Below are positions 33,580 to 43,965 of a stretch of 64,000 nucleotides of DNA, piece by piece (position 1 is the stretch's first letter; each line of letters starts with the position of its first letter). Below the pieces are notes generated by a model. That model worked only from the letters and a program-made list of their open reading frames with translations. It searched no databases and was not told the DNA's origin. Source of the stretch: Diaporthe sp. PMI_573 (Eukaryota; Ascomycota; Sordariomycetes; Diaporthales; Diaporthaceae); assembly GCA_021399435.1 (NCBI GenBank), contig JAJTUP010000108.1:120095-184094 (forward strand). The letters are read 5' to 3'. The position numbers and the translations under genes were made by a program.

Positions 33580-35001
33580 ATGGCCCGCTCGCAGGATCCA
33601 CAACAAGACTCCGGAGAACGACTCCTCGCCGAGCTTGACGACACACTGACTCGTTACGAATCAGCTCAGTGCTTCTCTTGTGGCGGGTCTCTTCCCCTTT
33701 CTCCCACATCACACTATGGAGATTTCACAAGCAAAAAGAAACCAGTAACTTGTCCTCGCCCGGTTATCTTCTAGCATAATAGAAACGCGGCAAAGTATAC
33801 AACCATCGACTTCACGTAGACTGTTACGAGGGACTGGGAGAATAGTTTGGAGGATCTAGTCCAAGATTCTTCTCCTACTACTTTTAGATGTAACGATAAA
33901 AATGTCTTCGATGAGAAGATTCGCAAGGCTAGAGCCATTAGTGCATAGTCTATATCTACGAATTTCAACCTATATAACTTCGGCATTATAGATGCTATTG
34001 CCTGAAAGCTACTCTCTGGAATTATAAGAGCTAGGAAAGAGCCTATAGTAGAGAGGTAGGGAATTATTGCAGAGCTCTATCAACTGAATATCTATTCGGG
34101 GCTATTAGGCATGTTTAAATCCCACATAGATATACCTTGCAGACAAACACACTTTGGTTTACTTGTCGTCGTCTTGCCAACTAAATTTCAAGGTAGTACT
34201 CTTACCCAACCCTAGTGATAAAGAAAACTGATCCCCTAATCTGCTGCTAGGCGGTCAGCTAAAAATTATCCATATAGGCTAGGAGTGGGTTTATCTCAAA
34301 CAGCCTAAGTGGCTTTCCAGTAACAATACTATCAGATAGGTTGCATTCTACAGCGACTGCAAACACGAAGTTCAGCTCGTCTCTGCTAGGCACTGTATCA
34401 TGTTAATATACCATCTTTATGTCTCTATGCATATAGGTGGACTGACGCAGCCGCAACTCCAGAATCCAGGTGCAAAGACTTACCCCCTGTATTATAGCGT
34501 CAAAAACCTTCTTTCATCACCTAGGTTTATGAGAAGTAGTAGAATCCTCGGCTTCTATTGCTCGTTCCAATACCCTAAGACAGAGAGGGGTACATACTAC
34601 TACAAACGCTATCCGCTTACACTGAAAGGCGTTGATGCCGTCATCTTTATGGTCTTCCGAGCCTTCGGACTTACTGTTTATATTAAACCCTACGACTGGC
34701 GAGTGGGATGATAGATGTCAAGACACGGCATCAAATTCTTCTCTCCGCCGGCGGCGAACCAGCAGTGGACAACGAGGAGCTTGAACGGTTTGGACAAGGA
34801 GGCTATGTAGGCAATGAAATTTTCAACCACGCCAATTGGTTCAATATGATGCCCCAGGAGATGTCGGCTGGGGCAAAATATCTCGTCGGCGCAAAGCCAA
34901 CTCGTTGGTTAGGCAATGAAGCCGAAGTTGAATGGGACTATTCCTTTCGTGCGTTGTTCGTGGTAGTCCCCGCGTTTTCGGACCGAATCCTTGAAGCTTA
35001 G
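33580..35001 (+). pseudogene. Prolyl 4-hydroxylase-like 2OG-Fe(II) oxygenase relic
   Basis: From the ATG at 33580 the frame reads an acidic start, then QCFSCGGSLPLSP, and continues through several TAG/TGA codons. AELYQLNIYSG then leads to SHID, the HxD iron site (about 34120-34131), and HFGLLVVVLP. After a frame change come YSDCKHEV (the distal His region), LIYHLYVS, FMRSSRILGFYCSFQYP and LKGVDAVIFMVFRAFGL (34400-34711). After another change comes a C-terminal block ending in ALFVVVPAFSDRI (34708-35001). This is the order of a fungal Fe2OG dioxygenase family annotated as prolyl-4-hydroxylase alpha-subunit-like. The substrate is not established. Both nonsense and frame changes are present. Confidence 0.82.
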
Positions 35002-36292
35002 TCGTTTCTCAGTTCTTTATCTTCTATCATACAATACCGTGCCGTTGGAAGGTATGTGTAACGACTCGTGGTGGAAGGTGCCACTGCGCCATAGACCAAA
35101 AGATCAGCTAATATTTGAACTCTCTGTTCAAACATTCCTTCCAACCATACATATAGCTTACGCCTAGACCACGGGTCGTAACAGTATGGGAATACCTGAA
35201 GTCAAGAGTCTTTCTTCTATGCCATCCAAACTATGTGGAAAGAAATTTCTTCTCCTCTCCTCAGCTTAGAATCCTCGTCAATAGCGCCAATAGACCCAGC
35301 TACCATGCTGCATCCCATGCCGGCCGTGACAATATCTACCCATAGAGTTTATTATATTCCCTTACTTATAATGGATTACTATGGAAATCAGAAGAAAGAG
35401 GTTAAAAACTATATTATAGTTAAACAGAGATATTCTAAGTTTACATTATTATTTAGTAGCTAGCCTTAAAGCCTATTAAATTAGCCTTAAATATATCCTA
35501 AAAGATTAGCGTAAGTCAATTGCACTTAAAGAAACCATTGGCAAAAAGATTTGCAATGCAAATTCTAGTATTCCTTCCTGTTGATCCGAGCCAACTCAAT
35601 CAGGAAATCACGGCCAGCCGGCCACTGCTCCGTTTCCTAATTTAGAAATCCTTGTGTCTAGGAATAGCCGCGTCCACCGCTCTGTCAACGTCAAATGGCC
35701 GGGCGAGCAGCTCCATTGCTCTAATCAATCAACTTCAGAGGCACAAGAACGAGCAAACCCGAAACAGGTCCGTAGAAAGGACCTTGGACTTTTTGAGCGA
35801 ATTAGAAAGAGTCCTGACCGAAGTCTTGGTGGAAAATGACCGGATTGCCGTCTTCTTTGACTGGTTTGCTTGGTGAGCTCATGTTGTTGACTCTAGGCGT
35901 CTGAAGTAGAAAAGGGGGGGGGGTTGTTTTGGCGCTTTATCATAGATTGGATTGGAATTTTAATTTTTTGAATAAGAATATAGCATTATATCGGCATTAG
36001 TTTAGACCTACAGCTGGCAACCTTATATTGAGAGAGTAGCTCCAGGCAGCCGTTTGTAAGAGGCAAGCGAGATCGTTGAATTAAGAAAACGGGCGGCCTC
36101 CGACAATGCGCGCTCATCAGCTCCTTGGCATTCGACCGACAATACAATCTGCACGCATTCATAATTCTCTCAACCCCTCCCCATTCTATTAACTACCTCT
36201 CGCCATATATTTGAATTAGGTCATTACAAAGGAGTGCCGTTGGTAAACTGAAGCTACAACCCACTGTGCGCAAAAGCTGCCCTTCCCCTGAG
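35002..36292. other. No supportable gene
   Basis: Overlapping plus frames around 35652-35876 and a run of G at about 35915 are visible, but no family features. Confidence 0.4.
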
Positions 36293-36694
36293 CTAGTAGG
36301 CACCCCCAAGATTATACCGGATCTCCTGAATAGCCTCCTTGTCGCATTCCGCTGAAGATCGATCGTATTGACGTCCATATCCATCAATAGGCCCCTTCCA
36401 CCCCGTAACTAGCCCGCTCTTGGTGATAACGTTGCCCAGTGGAGCGCAAGAGTCAAGGTTGATTAAGACAGCCTGCCCGGCGTTGTCAAACATAATGTTG
36501 GGCGGGCTGATATCGTTGTGCGCCAGGCCTAGCGAGTGCAGATGCTCCGCCGCCGCCGCTTCAATCTGGTCCATACAGTCGATCCGCTGTTGAGAAGTAA
36601 ACTCCTCTTGTCGCAGGGCAAAGACACACGACACTGTCAAATAATACCCGGTCGATTGTGTTTGACACACCTGATATGCAAAACCCCTCAACAT
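36293..36694 (-). pseudogene. Kinase-like protein, C-terminal part
   Basis: A 133-codon minus frame with the kinase catalytic loop LAHNDISPPNIMFD (H59, N60, D61, N66 in the frame). It is followed by VLINLDSCAPLG, where the family has I-D-F-(G/D)-S-C. The metal-binding Asp is Asn and the Phe is Leu. The C-terminal end (CDKEAIQEIRYNLGG) looks natural. Similar small fungal kinase-like proteins have an N-lobe upstream. Here a possible intron (GTGTGT to TTTGACAG near 36615-36650) leads into sequence with stops and no clear N-lobe. It is probably a catalytically dead remnant. Confidence 0.65.
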
Positions 36695-37066
36695 ATATTT
36701 CCTACTACGGGCTTACAACCAAGTCCATAGTTGCTAGTCTCTACCCTCTACGGGGCAAAGCTCATATCGATTTTATGCACTGCCCCGACCCGTATTTCAA
36801 GGAATTAGGACTCATGTCCTGGTCCTTCCAGGAAGCCGCCGGCAGCGAGACTGATCGGGGCTTTTCTCGTTACAGAGCTGACCTTGCCCTGGAACAAATT
36901 TGTCGAGAAGTGGGAGGAGATGGAAGCTTTGACTTGGTTGTAAGCTCGTCACCACCAATTAATACTTTCTGGTTCTAACACGCCTGCTGAGAATGCTTGG
37001 CCACATGATGTGCTACCTGGTGTCCCTGTCACGATGTTCCGCCGGCGGTAACTAGGCCGTCCATCA
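36695..37066. other. No supportable gene
   Basis: A 106-codon plus frame (36658-36978) overlaps the upstream side of the kinase-like gene. It has no recognisable motif and could be coding in either direction or neither. Confidence 0.35.
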
Positions 37067-37510
37067 TTGGTAAATGTTGCCATTACGACTTTTGGACCCA
37101 GTCCGGCATGGGTTCGCTCCAGGAAACAGCATGAGATCTACAATATGCCTATAAGAAACTTCATCATGGGTAATATCGAAAGACTGAGGCCAGTGTTTGT
37201 TGGCTTAAGAAAAGAGGACGAGAGGACTACAGATGCTCTACTGTGTCAAAGCCGAGGTGCTAAGGCCCAACTGCCGTGTTCCTTGTGTCGGGAGGGCGAC
37301 GTGCCCTTCAATGGGTGTGTTGAGCTGGATGCTGTTGATCCGGATCGCTGTGGAAACTGTATCCTTACTTCCGGGCCATGCGATAAGGCTGGCTTCAAAA
37401 TGGGCATTTTAGATGGCGTGAGCAGGTGCAATAGTGTGATTAAGCCATCTCTTGAGGCCCTGCCGAGCGGCGGTTTCCGGCCTCGATGGCCTCGTCAGCA
37501 TCTGGGTTGA
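37067..37510 (+). CDS. DUF3716-like cysteine-cluster protein
   Basis: An open frame of 147 codons. Its middle carries C71xxC74, then PFNGC84, C95xxC98 and C105, the CxxC...GPF..C...C.NC......C spacing of the fungal DUF3716 domain, a putative zinc-binding module of unknown function. The region before it (residues 1-65) has no recognisable fold, and the C-terminal 40 residues are unremarkable. The start ATG is the first in frame but may belong to a larger gene model. A decayed P450 on the other strand follows downstream. It could be an intact small gene or one exon of a broken one. Confidence 0.5.
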   Translation: MVNVAITTFGPSPAWVRSRKQHEIYNMPIRNFIMGNIERLRPVFVGLRKEDERTTDALLCQSRGAKAQLPCSLCREGDVPFNGCVELDAVDPDRCGNCILTSGPCDKAGFKMGILDGVSRCNSVIKPSLEALPSGGFRPRWPRQHLG

Positions 37511-37877
37511 AAAAGCATGGTATGGTTGACAGGGGTCACCTGCCTCTCCTGGGAGTGATGTTACATAATTCGTTAAGGACGCTACCAGAGTGGGCATGTT
37601 ACGAATGGGAAAGGGTTTGGTATCGTTTGACTGCCAGGGACTTGTGGTATCCGAAGACATTGCCTCCATCATGAGCCCTGGTGGCCAACACAGGTGTATG
37701 CGAAGATGGAAAAGTCCGACAAAAATAATGAAACAAAGTTATTCAGGCTGCAGCCTCACATGTGGCTGTGGGCCACATACGAGTGCTGAGAACGATCAAT
37801 CTTGGGCATAGCCCTATCCTGCCCAACTGCTGTGATCCCTTGTGGGAAGCGCGTCATTTGGAGAGCTGGCGTGCTGC
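37511..37877. other. No supportable gene
   Basis: Only short overlapping frames. This spacer holds the 3' ends of the DUF3716 ORF and the P450 pseudogene. Confidence 0.4.
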
Positions 37878-38860
37878 TCACTTCCTCGACTCCAGACTAA
37901 GGGACACCTCTCGGGATACAGTATCCGAATGAGAAGCACATACCCGGTGTTGCTCTCTATGTGCTCCAACACTCCCTTGCTCGCAGCCGTTAGATTCCGG
38001 TCAATTGTTGAAAAAGGCGGCCACGGTCGCGATGAACTCAAACTGAAAGAACTTCGATCCCAGGAAAGCCCTCCGGGTGGGCGAAATGGGCTCCCCGGTG
38101 TCCGTTTCTGGGCCCGTTGTGACCCAGCGCTGAGGCCGCTGGATCAGGGAGTCCTTGCCCAGTGCTTGGGATCTCTGTGCAGGGCGATGGAGGATGAAAC
38201 GACCATGGTCTCTGATTGCGGCACCATCATCCTTTTTCCAACCATCGGTGACTGGACCGTGCCGTGGTCAACGTTGCCGGGGATTCGGGCTGGTAGAGGC
38301 GCACCTTCTCGAAGGGAATAGACGACCACCGCTCGACACGAGGGAAGTCCGAGCTTGCACTCCATTCGTGCGGCTTCCGGTCGCCCATCGCAGTGCGGAC
38401 CTCTCCGGGGCCATGTTGAATGTCTGAGTGGGCGGCAAGAAGATACAGCGCAAATTTGAAGGTGTGGGCAGTGGTATCGTGACCCGCGAAATCAAGGACA
38501 AAGTGAGGCCATCAGGTTCGGCTCGCTGGTATGACCACCACCCTCGGTGAGCGAGGGCTTCGCTCTCTCATACAGGGTCGTCATGTATTGTTGAAAAGCA
38601 ACACATGCGCGGTGGAGCCTCTGTGGCATGTGCGGTGGCTACAGCTTGGCGAGGAATTTGGGGCCCATGACCATGATCAAGATGCAATTCTCAAGAATCA
38701 TCTACAGGGAGTCTATATATTAACATGGCAGATCACTCCATTAACGTTGACCGGTTTCTCGATGTGGCTGTGGAGCTTGAACGACTGACCAAATCCAGAA
38801 CGAGCCATGACAAATTTGAAAAAATACTCCACTTTCTCATGAGCAAGACTTGATGTTCAG
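37878..38860 (-). pseudogene. Cytochrome P450 pseudogene with several frameshifts
   Basis: Minus-strand blocks in different frames give one P450 in correct order. FKFVMARSGFGQSF comes first (about 38780-38830), then FQQYMTTLYERAKPSL. The I-helix FAGHDTTAHTFKFALYLLAAH follows (about 38440-38510). Then come ALHRDPKHW (about 38170-38200), EPISPTRRAF and LGSKFFQFEFIATVAAFF, the segment after the haem cysteine. The haem loop itself, with its Cys, is lost between RRAF and LGSKF. The TGA is at 37878-37880. P450s of this kind oxidise small molecules. It is opposite in strand to the P450 fragment at 30.8 kb and of a different subfamily. Confidence 0.82.
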
Positions 38861-39085
38861 TAATTTACTTATTAACATTAGTATTTAGCATTTGATTGAC
38901 CTTAAAGTGTAAACTTCTAAAACCCAGTTATTTACAGCAACCAATTCTCTGAGCACTAGTAGTTCCGCTGATAGTTCTGGCTGGTGCTTGTACAGGTGGT
39001 GGTCATGGACGGTTGAGTAATGGTGTCCCCCTGCAGCGAGCCCCATCCTCGGGAGTCACTTTGAGGCGGGCTCTGTGCTGTCATT

Positions 39086-40496
39086 TCAGTGGCTGGATAG
39101 AATCATGGTGTCCCTGGAATTGAGATTTCTTACCTGATACATGCGCTGGCTGTAGTCCTGCCTCTGGTCCCGTGGGTAACCTCCTGACTCCTCAATGCTA
39201 GGCATCAGGTAGTAAGTCTCTTCTTGCACAAGCGTCGATGCCTGTGTCACTTGGGTTTCCTGGCCGGGCTCACGATGGTGGCGTCTGATAAACGACCGCA
39301 GACCTGTTAGCGTGGGTGATGGTACTGCAGGCAGTCGACCTTGCGTGGGATTGTCGATGCTTTGGTCCTTTTTCCTGCGCAGTAATCGCATACGATATGC
39401 CTGTCGTCCTTGACCGTCGCCAGGTGCAGCCGGGGAATTCTGGTTACTTTTGGTCTGGTGCACAAGCAGGTTGCGCACGACGGTGAGCGAGCCCATGATC
39501 ACAGCCACAACTGTCTCCATGTACTGCCAGAAAAATACCCAAACAACGTCAATGGAAACCGCTCCATGGATCTTGCTCGCTCGGATGATGGCCAGAATTA
39601 CCATTACAAGGGACAGGCACAGAAATATACCGAGGCTGATTTTCTGGGAGGTGCGCATCCGTGCGCGATAGAGCACGATGACGGGTATGCTCACGACTGG
39701 ACTGTTCTGTCAGCACAGATGTACCAAGATGGTTGAGAGACATGGTCAGGTAATGTACTCAGTATATCCGTAATGGCATCTAGGCCTGTGATCAGGCCAG
39801 TCATGGAAACATAGAGAGTATTCTTCGTCGGTGACCAGCACTTGGCTAACAGGAGGCGAAATTAGCATCGAACACAGCACACCAAAGCGGTCTACTTACT
39901 GGCATTGATTCCAAAATCGGAACACAATATAAAAGCCTCCGAGGTAAGGAACATCCACGTGATGATGGTGAAAACGACAATGCCCCAGTAGTAACGCTGA
40001 ATTCGTTCCACATTCCGTATCAAATGCTTGAAGAAAGCGAGAAAAGAAAATTTGACCAAGAACGTAGTGGTCCACGCTAGGACCAGCCAAATGTTTTCAT
40101 TGAGTGCTTGGCTCAGGAGTTGCTCCACTTGCTCTTGGCTGAATTGAAAGAAAATGGCAGGATTCCTCTCCACGGCAGTGGCAAGATAGATAGGATCAAG
40201 CAGGTGATATACCAAAGCTATCACGGTTGTGAGGAAGGCAAACGCTGCGAACAAGAAGTAGTCGTCGAGTGCCAGTTGTCGCCGGGTGGTGTAGCGTATC
40301 ACTCCTCTTGCGAGCACCGATAGTACCGCGATGCCATAGAAGACACCAGCAGTCGCCTATGTACCATTTGTCAGCTTGTTTTCTGCAGAACAGCTTCTCG
40401 AGACTAATCGACAAGATTGCTCACTCTAAATGCCGTCTTAGAAATACTCGCGTATTCCTCAATCAGTGCTTCAAGTGCCTCGTTATGGGAAGACAT
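39086..40496 (-). CDS. PTH11/rhodopsin-domain membrane receptor-like protein
   Basis: Four exons on the minus strand, 40425-40496, 40356-39900, 39845-39759 and 39696-39086, join without a stop into 408 residues. All introns are 53-68 bases with GT..AG ends, and the first has a CTGAC branch site. Features: LALDDYFLFAAFAFL (a LDDY motif after the first helix), WLVLAWTTTFLVKFSFLAF, WGIVVFTIITWMFLTS, SMTGLITGLDAITDIL, SIPVIVLYRARM and further helices up to LVVHQ-like residues near 280. A polar tail of about 130 residues follows. This fits the fungal rhodopsin-domain (PTH11-related) seven-helix proteins of the plasma membrane, thought to sense surface or chemical cues. It shows no damage, unlike its neighbours. 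Confidence 0.85.
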
Positions 40497-41639
40497 CGCA
40501 TTGCGTAATGCTCGCTACTGACGAAGATCGACCGCGGACGCGTTCGCCGTGAAATGTTGCGCACCAAGGTAGGGGTATGATGGGCAGAGGTGTTCATGTC
40601 CATAAAGTGGGATTTGAGAAAGCATTTCATGGCAGTAGACTACTCGGCCATTTCGGCAGCAACAAGGCGGCTTTTACCGGTTGCTTGTCATCGATGAGGC
40701 GGCGGCATCTTGGGGTCAAAGGTGCCTCCGACCCAAAGGGTGAGACTTCCTTACCGAGACAAGTACAGAATTCTTGGCCACACCTTACAGCCCATCCTGC
40801 AGGAAAGATTACCGTGTGGTGTGATACACACCCCCTCCTCATGACCATTTCGATAGTGCTCCTCGCGCATAAGCGGCATCACACCCCGTTTCTTTTCTCT
40901 CCATCGACGCCCATTCTGGATGCTTTTCGCAGCCTGGCCGTTCAAATTGGTATTTCCGATCATGGTTCCCCGCATGGCCTGACTCCACCAAGACAGCTGT
41001 TTTGGAACTTGTATGTTGGCTTTCCGTTCAGCTTATCTGTCGAGCTCGGGATTTCCAGACTCATCCTACATGAATCCTCGGTTTCCATTTGTATTCGTGC
41101 TGACTCAGTGAGTATATACGCGTTCTATCTAAAAGGCCTAATGTGGCTAAACTTGTGCAGATTTGGAAAGGACTGGCATGTGCAACCTGTGATATCAGCA
41201 AGAGTTCTGGGCACTCCTGCCCACCGGGGGCTTCAATCTCTAATTACACCTGCTCTATTTTCACCTCGATCCTTTCACAACGAATGAGACTGTCTTGTTC
41301 GCTGGATCCATCAGTAACTGACCGTCTCGTGTCCAGCGAAAATGTGAAAAATCTCTGAAGATGCTGTGCAGACTTATTTTTGGACAACTACAATGTGTTC
41401 ATTTCAGCCGGGGTAAAGTGATCTGACTTCCACGGCAACCTGGCTGGAGAAGAACCTGAAAATTTGGGATGCTGATGGCCGCGTGAGTGAAAAGTGCAAA
41501 CCATGGTCTAGATGACTCCGAAGCAAGCCAGTCAGCCACTCCCTACGTTCCTTACTATTCAGCGGGAGAGCAGGATCAGAGTACATGTCCGGCTTCATTT
41601 CGGGGCGAAAAAGTCCATAGGATGCTGGAAACCCGTCAT
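40497..41639. other. No supportable gene
   Basis: A 236-codon plus frame (40577-41287) is the longest here but shows no family features and looks like noncoding sequence of balanced composition. The first part is the likely promoter of the receptor-like gene. Confidence 0.4.
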
Positions 41640-42700
41640 TGATTTACTAAAACAAGCCCCTAAAGCCATGGGTGGCCACTCAACACGAGAGCCTCGCTGA
41701 CAATACACTCCACGCAACGTGGCGAACGGGCTCCTTGGGGCCGGCCGAGATGGTCGCTCGCTGGGTCGACAGATCCTGCCTGAATGACTTGTTGAAGAAA
41801 GGTGCCATCCATGGCTGCTACTAAATCGACCTTATCTATCGGAAGGTCTGATTTCTTCATGGTAACACAGTCAAGTAGGCTAAGTCCAGAATGGTAGAAA
41901 TTGCATGGGGCCCATGCGGCCAGTCCGTAAATGGCCAGGACGCAAATGAATTGCTTTTCGGTACCGGGATGCGGCACGAAACGGGAGTAGGGACACCGCG
42001 GCTAGCTAGCCTAGCCCAATCGGTGAAGGACATGTGGAAAATGGTCTCCTGCGTCGCAATGAAGCCTCTACGTTCTTGTCGACGAAGCTCCAGCCATTTC
42101 TCCTTGCAGCTGAGCCAGTCCTCGTGAGGCTCTACATAGCATCGGATCAGCCTGCCCTGGACGACTATCTCAGGATGCTGAGGCTGTATACACTGCCAAC
42201 CTGCTTATTCGCAGGTGATTGGAAGTGTAACAAGCCGTGAGGAGGGGCTTACGAGATAAGAGCAAGTGGAGGAAAGGAGCCCCCATGGTCCGATTTGGAT
42301 TACTTCAATCCCGCGTACTATTGATAGAGATATCACGCACAAAGCCTTCCCGGGCATCGACTTAAGACCGAAAACTTTTGAGGGCACCGGAATTAGTGTT
42401 CCAAGGATGATGGCCGTGGACAGTGTTCCCAATTGCTGGGGTTGCGTGCAAGGACAGTCATGGGAGGACTGGTTCATTATCCGGCTGTTCAGTCCTGCTT
42501 TCCGATCCCTGCCGCCATTGCTTACTCTTGGCTGCGGATAGCAGAGAGGTGGTTGGTGTTGGCAGATGTGATATATGACCAATCCATTCCACAAATGATG
42601 AGCTGCATAAAGAGTGGCAAGGTATGTTCTCCAAATTGTGTGGCTGGGTTCATTGAATTGCACCCAACCAACGAATAGAGACTTCATACACGAGGCCTGC
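41640..42700 (-). pseudogene. Possible wax-synthase-like membrane acyltransferase relic
   Basis: On the minus strand a 188-codon frame (42205-42771) contains KALCVISLSIVRGIEVIQIG, resembling the ...L...RGIG.. block of fungal wax-synthase-domain proteins. Farther on QPWMAPFFNKSF (near 41800) resembles WPPLF..PF that precedes the FWGRRWH motif, but that motif itself is not present. A possible intron start GTAAGC follows the first block. The evidence is thin: two short similarities in the right order and several stops between. It may be no more than chance. Confidence 0.25.
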
Positions 42701-43965
42701 GGTACCGGTTCGTAAGCGTCGAGTGGAAGCCGAGATCCCAAAAATGTCCAGTCATCTTTGTAATGTATCACAGGACTGAATTGAACCTAAGGTACAAAAT
42801 TAAGGTCTCTCTCACGGTAATCCTCACCAACTTATACAACCGAAGACCAGAGTCAAAGCGGCACAGGCAAATCACACATAGAAATGCTAGCCAGGGTCTT
42901 CAGGAAAGTATATTAGCTACTGTGCCACTCACATACGAACAGATTTGGAATAGTCTGGGGCTCTCCGGCTCCTTTGGACAGGCGGAAGATCTCGGGAAGG
43001 GTCGGTACGAGATGTCAAGAACTAGGCTAAGCGTCATGTCGGGGAGTGCAAACATGGGATAGTCGCTGATAGGTGTAAGCGAGCCGCAATCAGCTGGCAC
43101 CTTCCGCCCCCACACCCAGTACAACTTCAGCAAGACAACAGGTGGTGTCTTTCTCCCACATGACTAACGGTTCTTGAATGCTAATCTGATAAAAACCTGC
43201 GTCTGTCTTGGAGTGAAGGCGTGCCGTCCAAGCAAACCTCGGTTGTCACGATGGGGACAAAATCAATCTCCTGCCATCTCAAGAATGTATTTTGCGCCGG
43301 GCAGGCAAGTTTGAAGAAGGGGAAAGGCTCATGTATTTCTAAGCAGAGATCTAGGGTTTTAGGCCAGTCTTTCGGAGATGCGTCGTATCATCATGGGTTG
43401 GCCTCCGCCTGAAATGTACTCGTACTAGTTTGTGATGAAATCAGCTCCTCTCATGGACACGAATTTCCTACATAGCAATTGCAAATTTGGGGTCTGTTTC
43501 ATTTTGGGGCTTTTCAAGGGGGTGGGTGGTGTGGCTGCTCGCTTGTTGGCAAATGAGGTGTCTGCTTATTCGGATACAATGTGTCCAGGTATTTCATGCG
43601 CCAGCAAGCTGTGCCGGCAAGCGATACTGACGTCCAAGCTAACTTCATCAAGCATGTCTGCATCCAACCCCGGAAGCGATCACTCTGTTGTGAGACCTGT
43701 GCACTGTAACGCACTGTGTTAGCATGTCTGTACCTGCTTTTCCGAGTTGTGAAGGAAGTTGAGATTCGACTTAAAGGGAAGGTATCTGACTAACATGCGA
43801 ACTCCTGAGTCTGCCCTAGCCCACATGTGCTCTCCCTTCATCTTTTTCTTTTCCCGCCTTCCTTTTGCCCATAAGCAGAATTTCCTCCAGGGAAGACCAA
43901 GCGCCCACTTCTCTCTTTTACTTGTTCTTGGTAGACTAGCTTTGCATCTTGATATCGTCTCGAAC
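42701..43965. other. Upstream region of the CYP61 gene, no gene called
   Basis: A minus frame around 43170-43430 (reading LCLEIHEPFPFFKLACPA) looks protein-like but I cannot place it. The 200 bases before 43966 are rich in CTTTT/CCTTC pyrimidine tracts, as in fungal promoters of expressed genes. Confidence 0.35.

Noticed and set aside
39086..39694. Stand-alone 202-codon gene
   Set aside because: It is the last exon of the receptor-like gene; in-frame splices to three upstream exons give a complete protein.
40577..41287. 236-codon plus-strand frame
   Set aside because: No domain, signal peptide or membrane pattern and atypical residue use; treated as chance.
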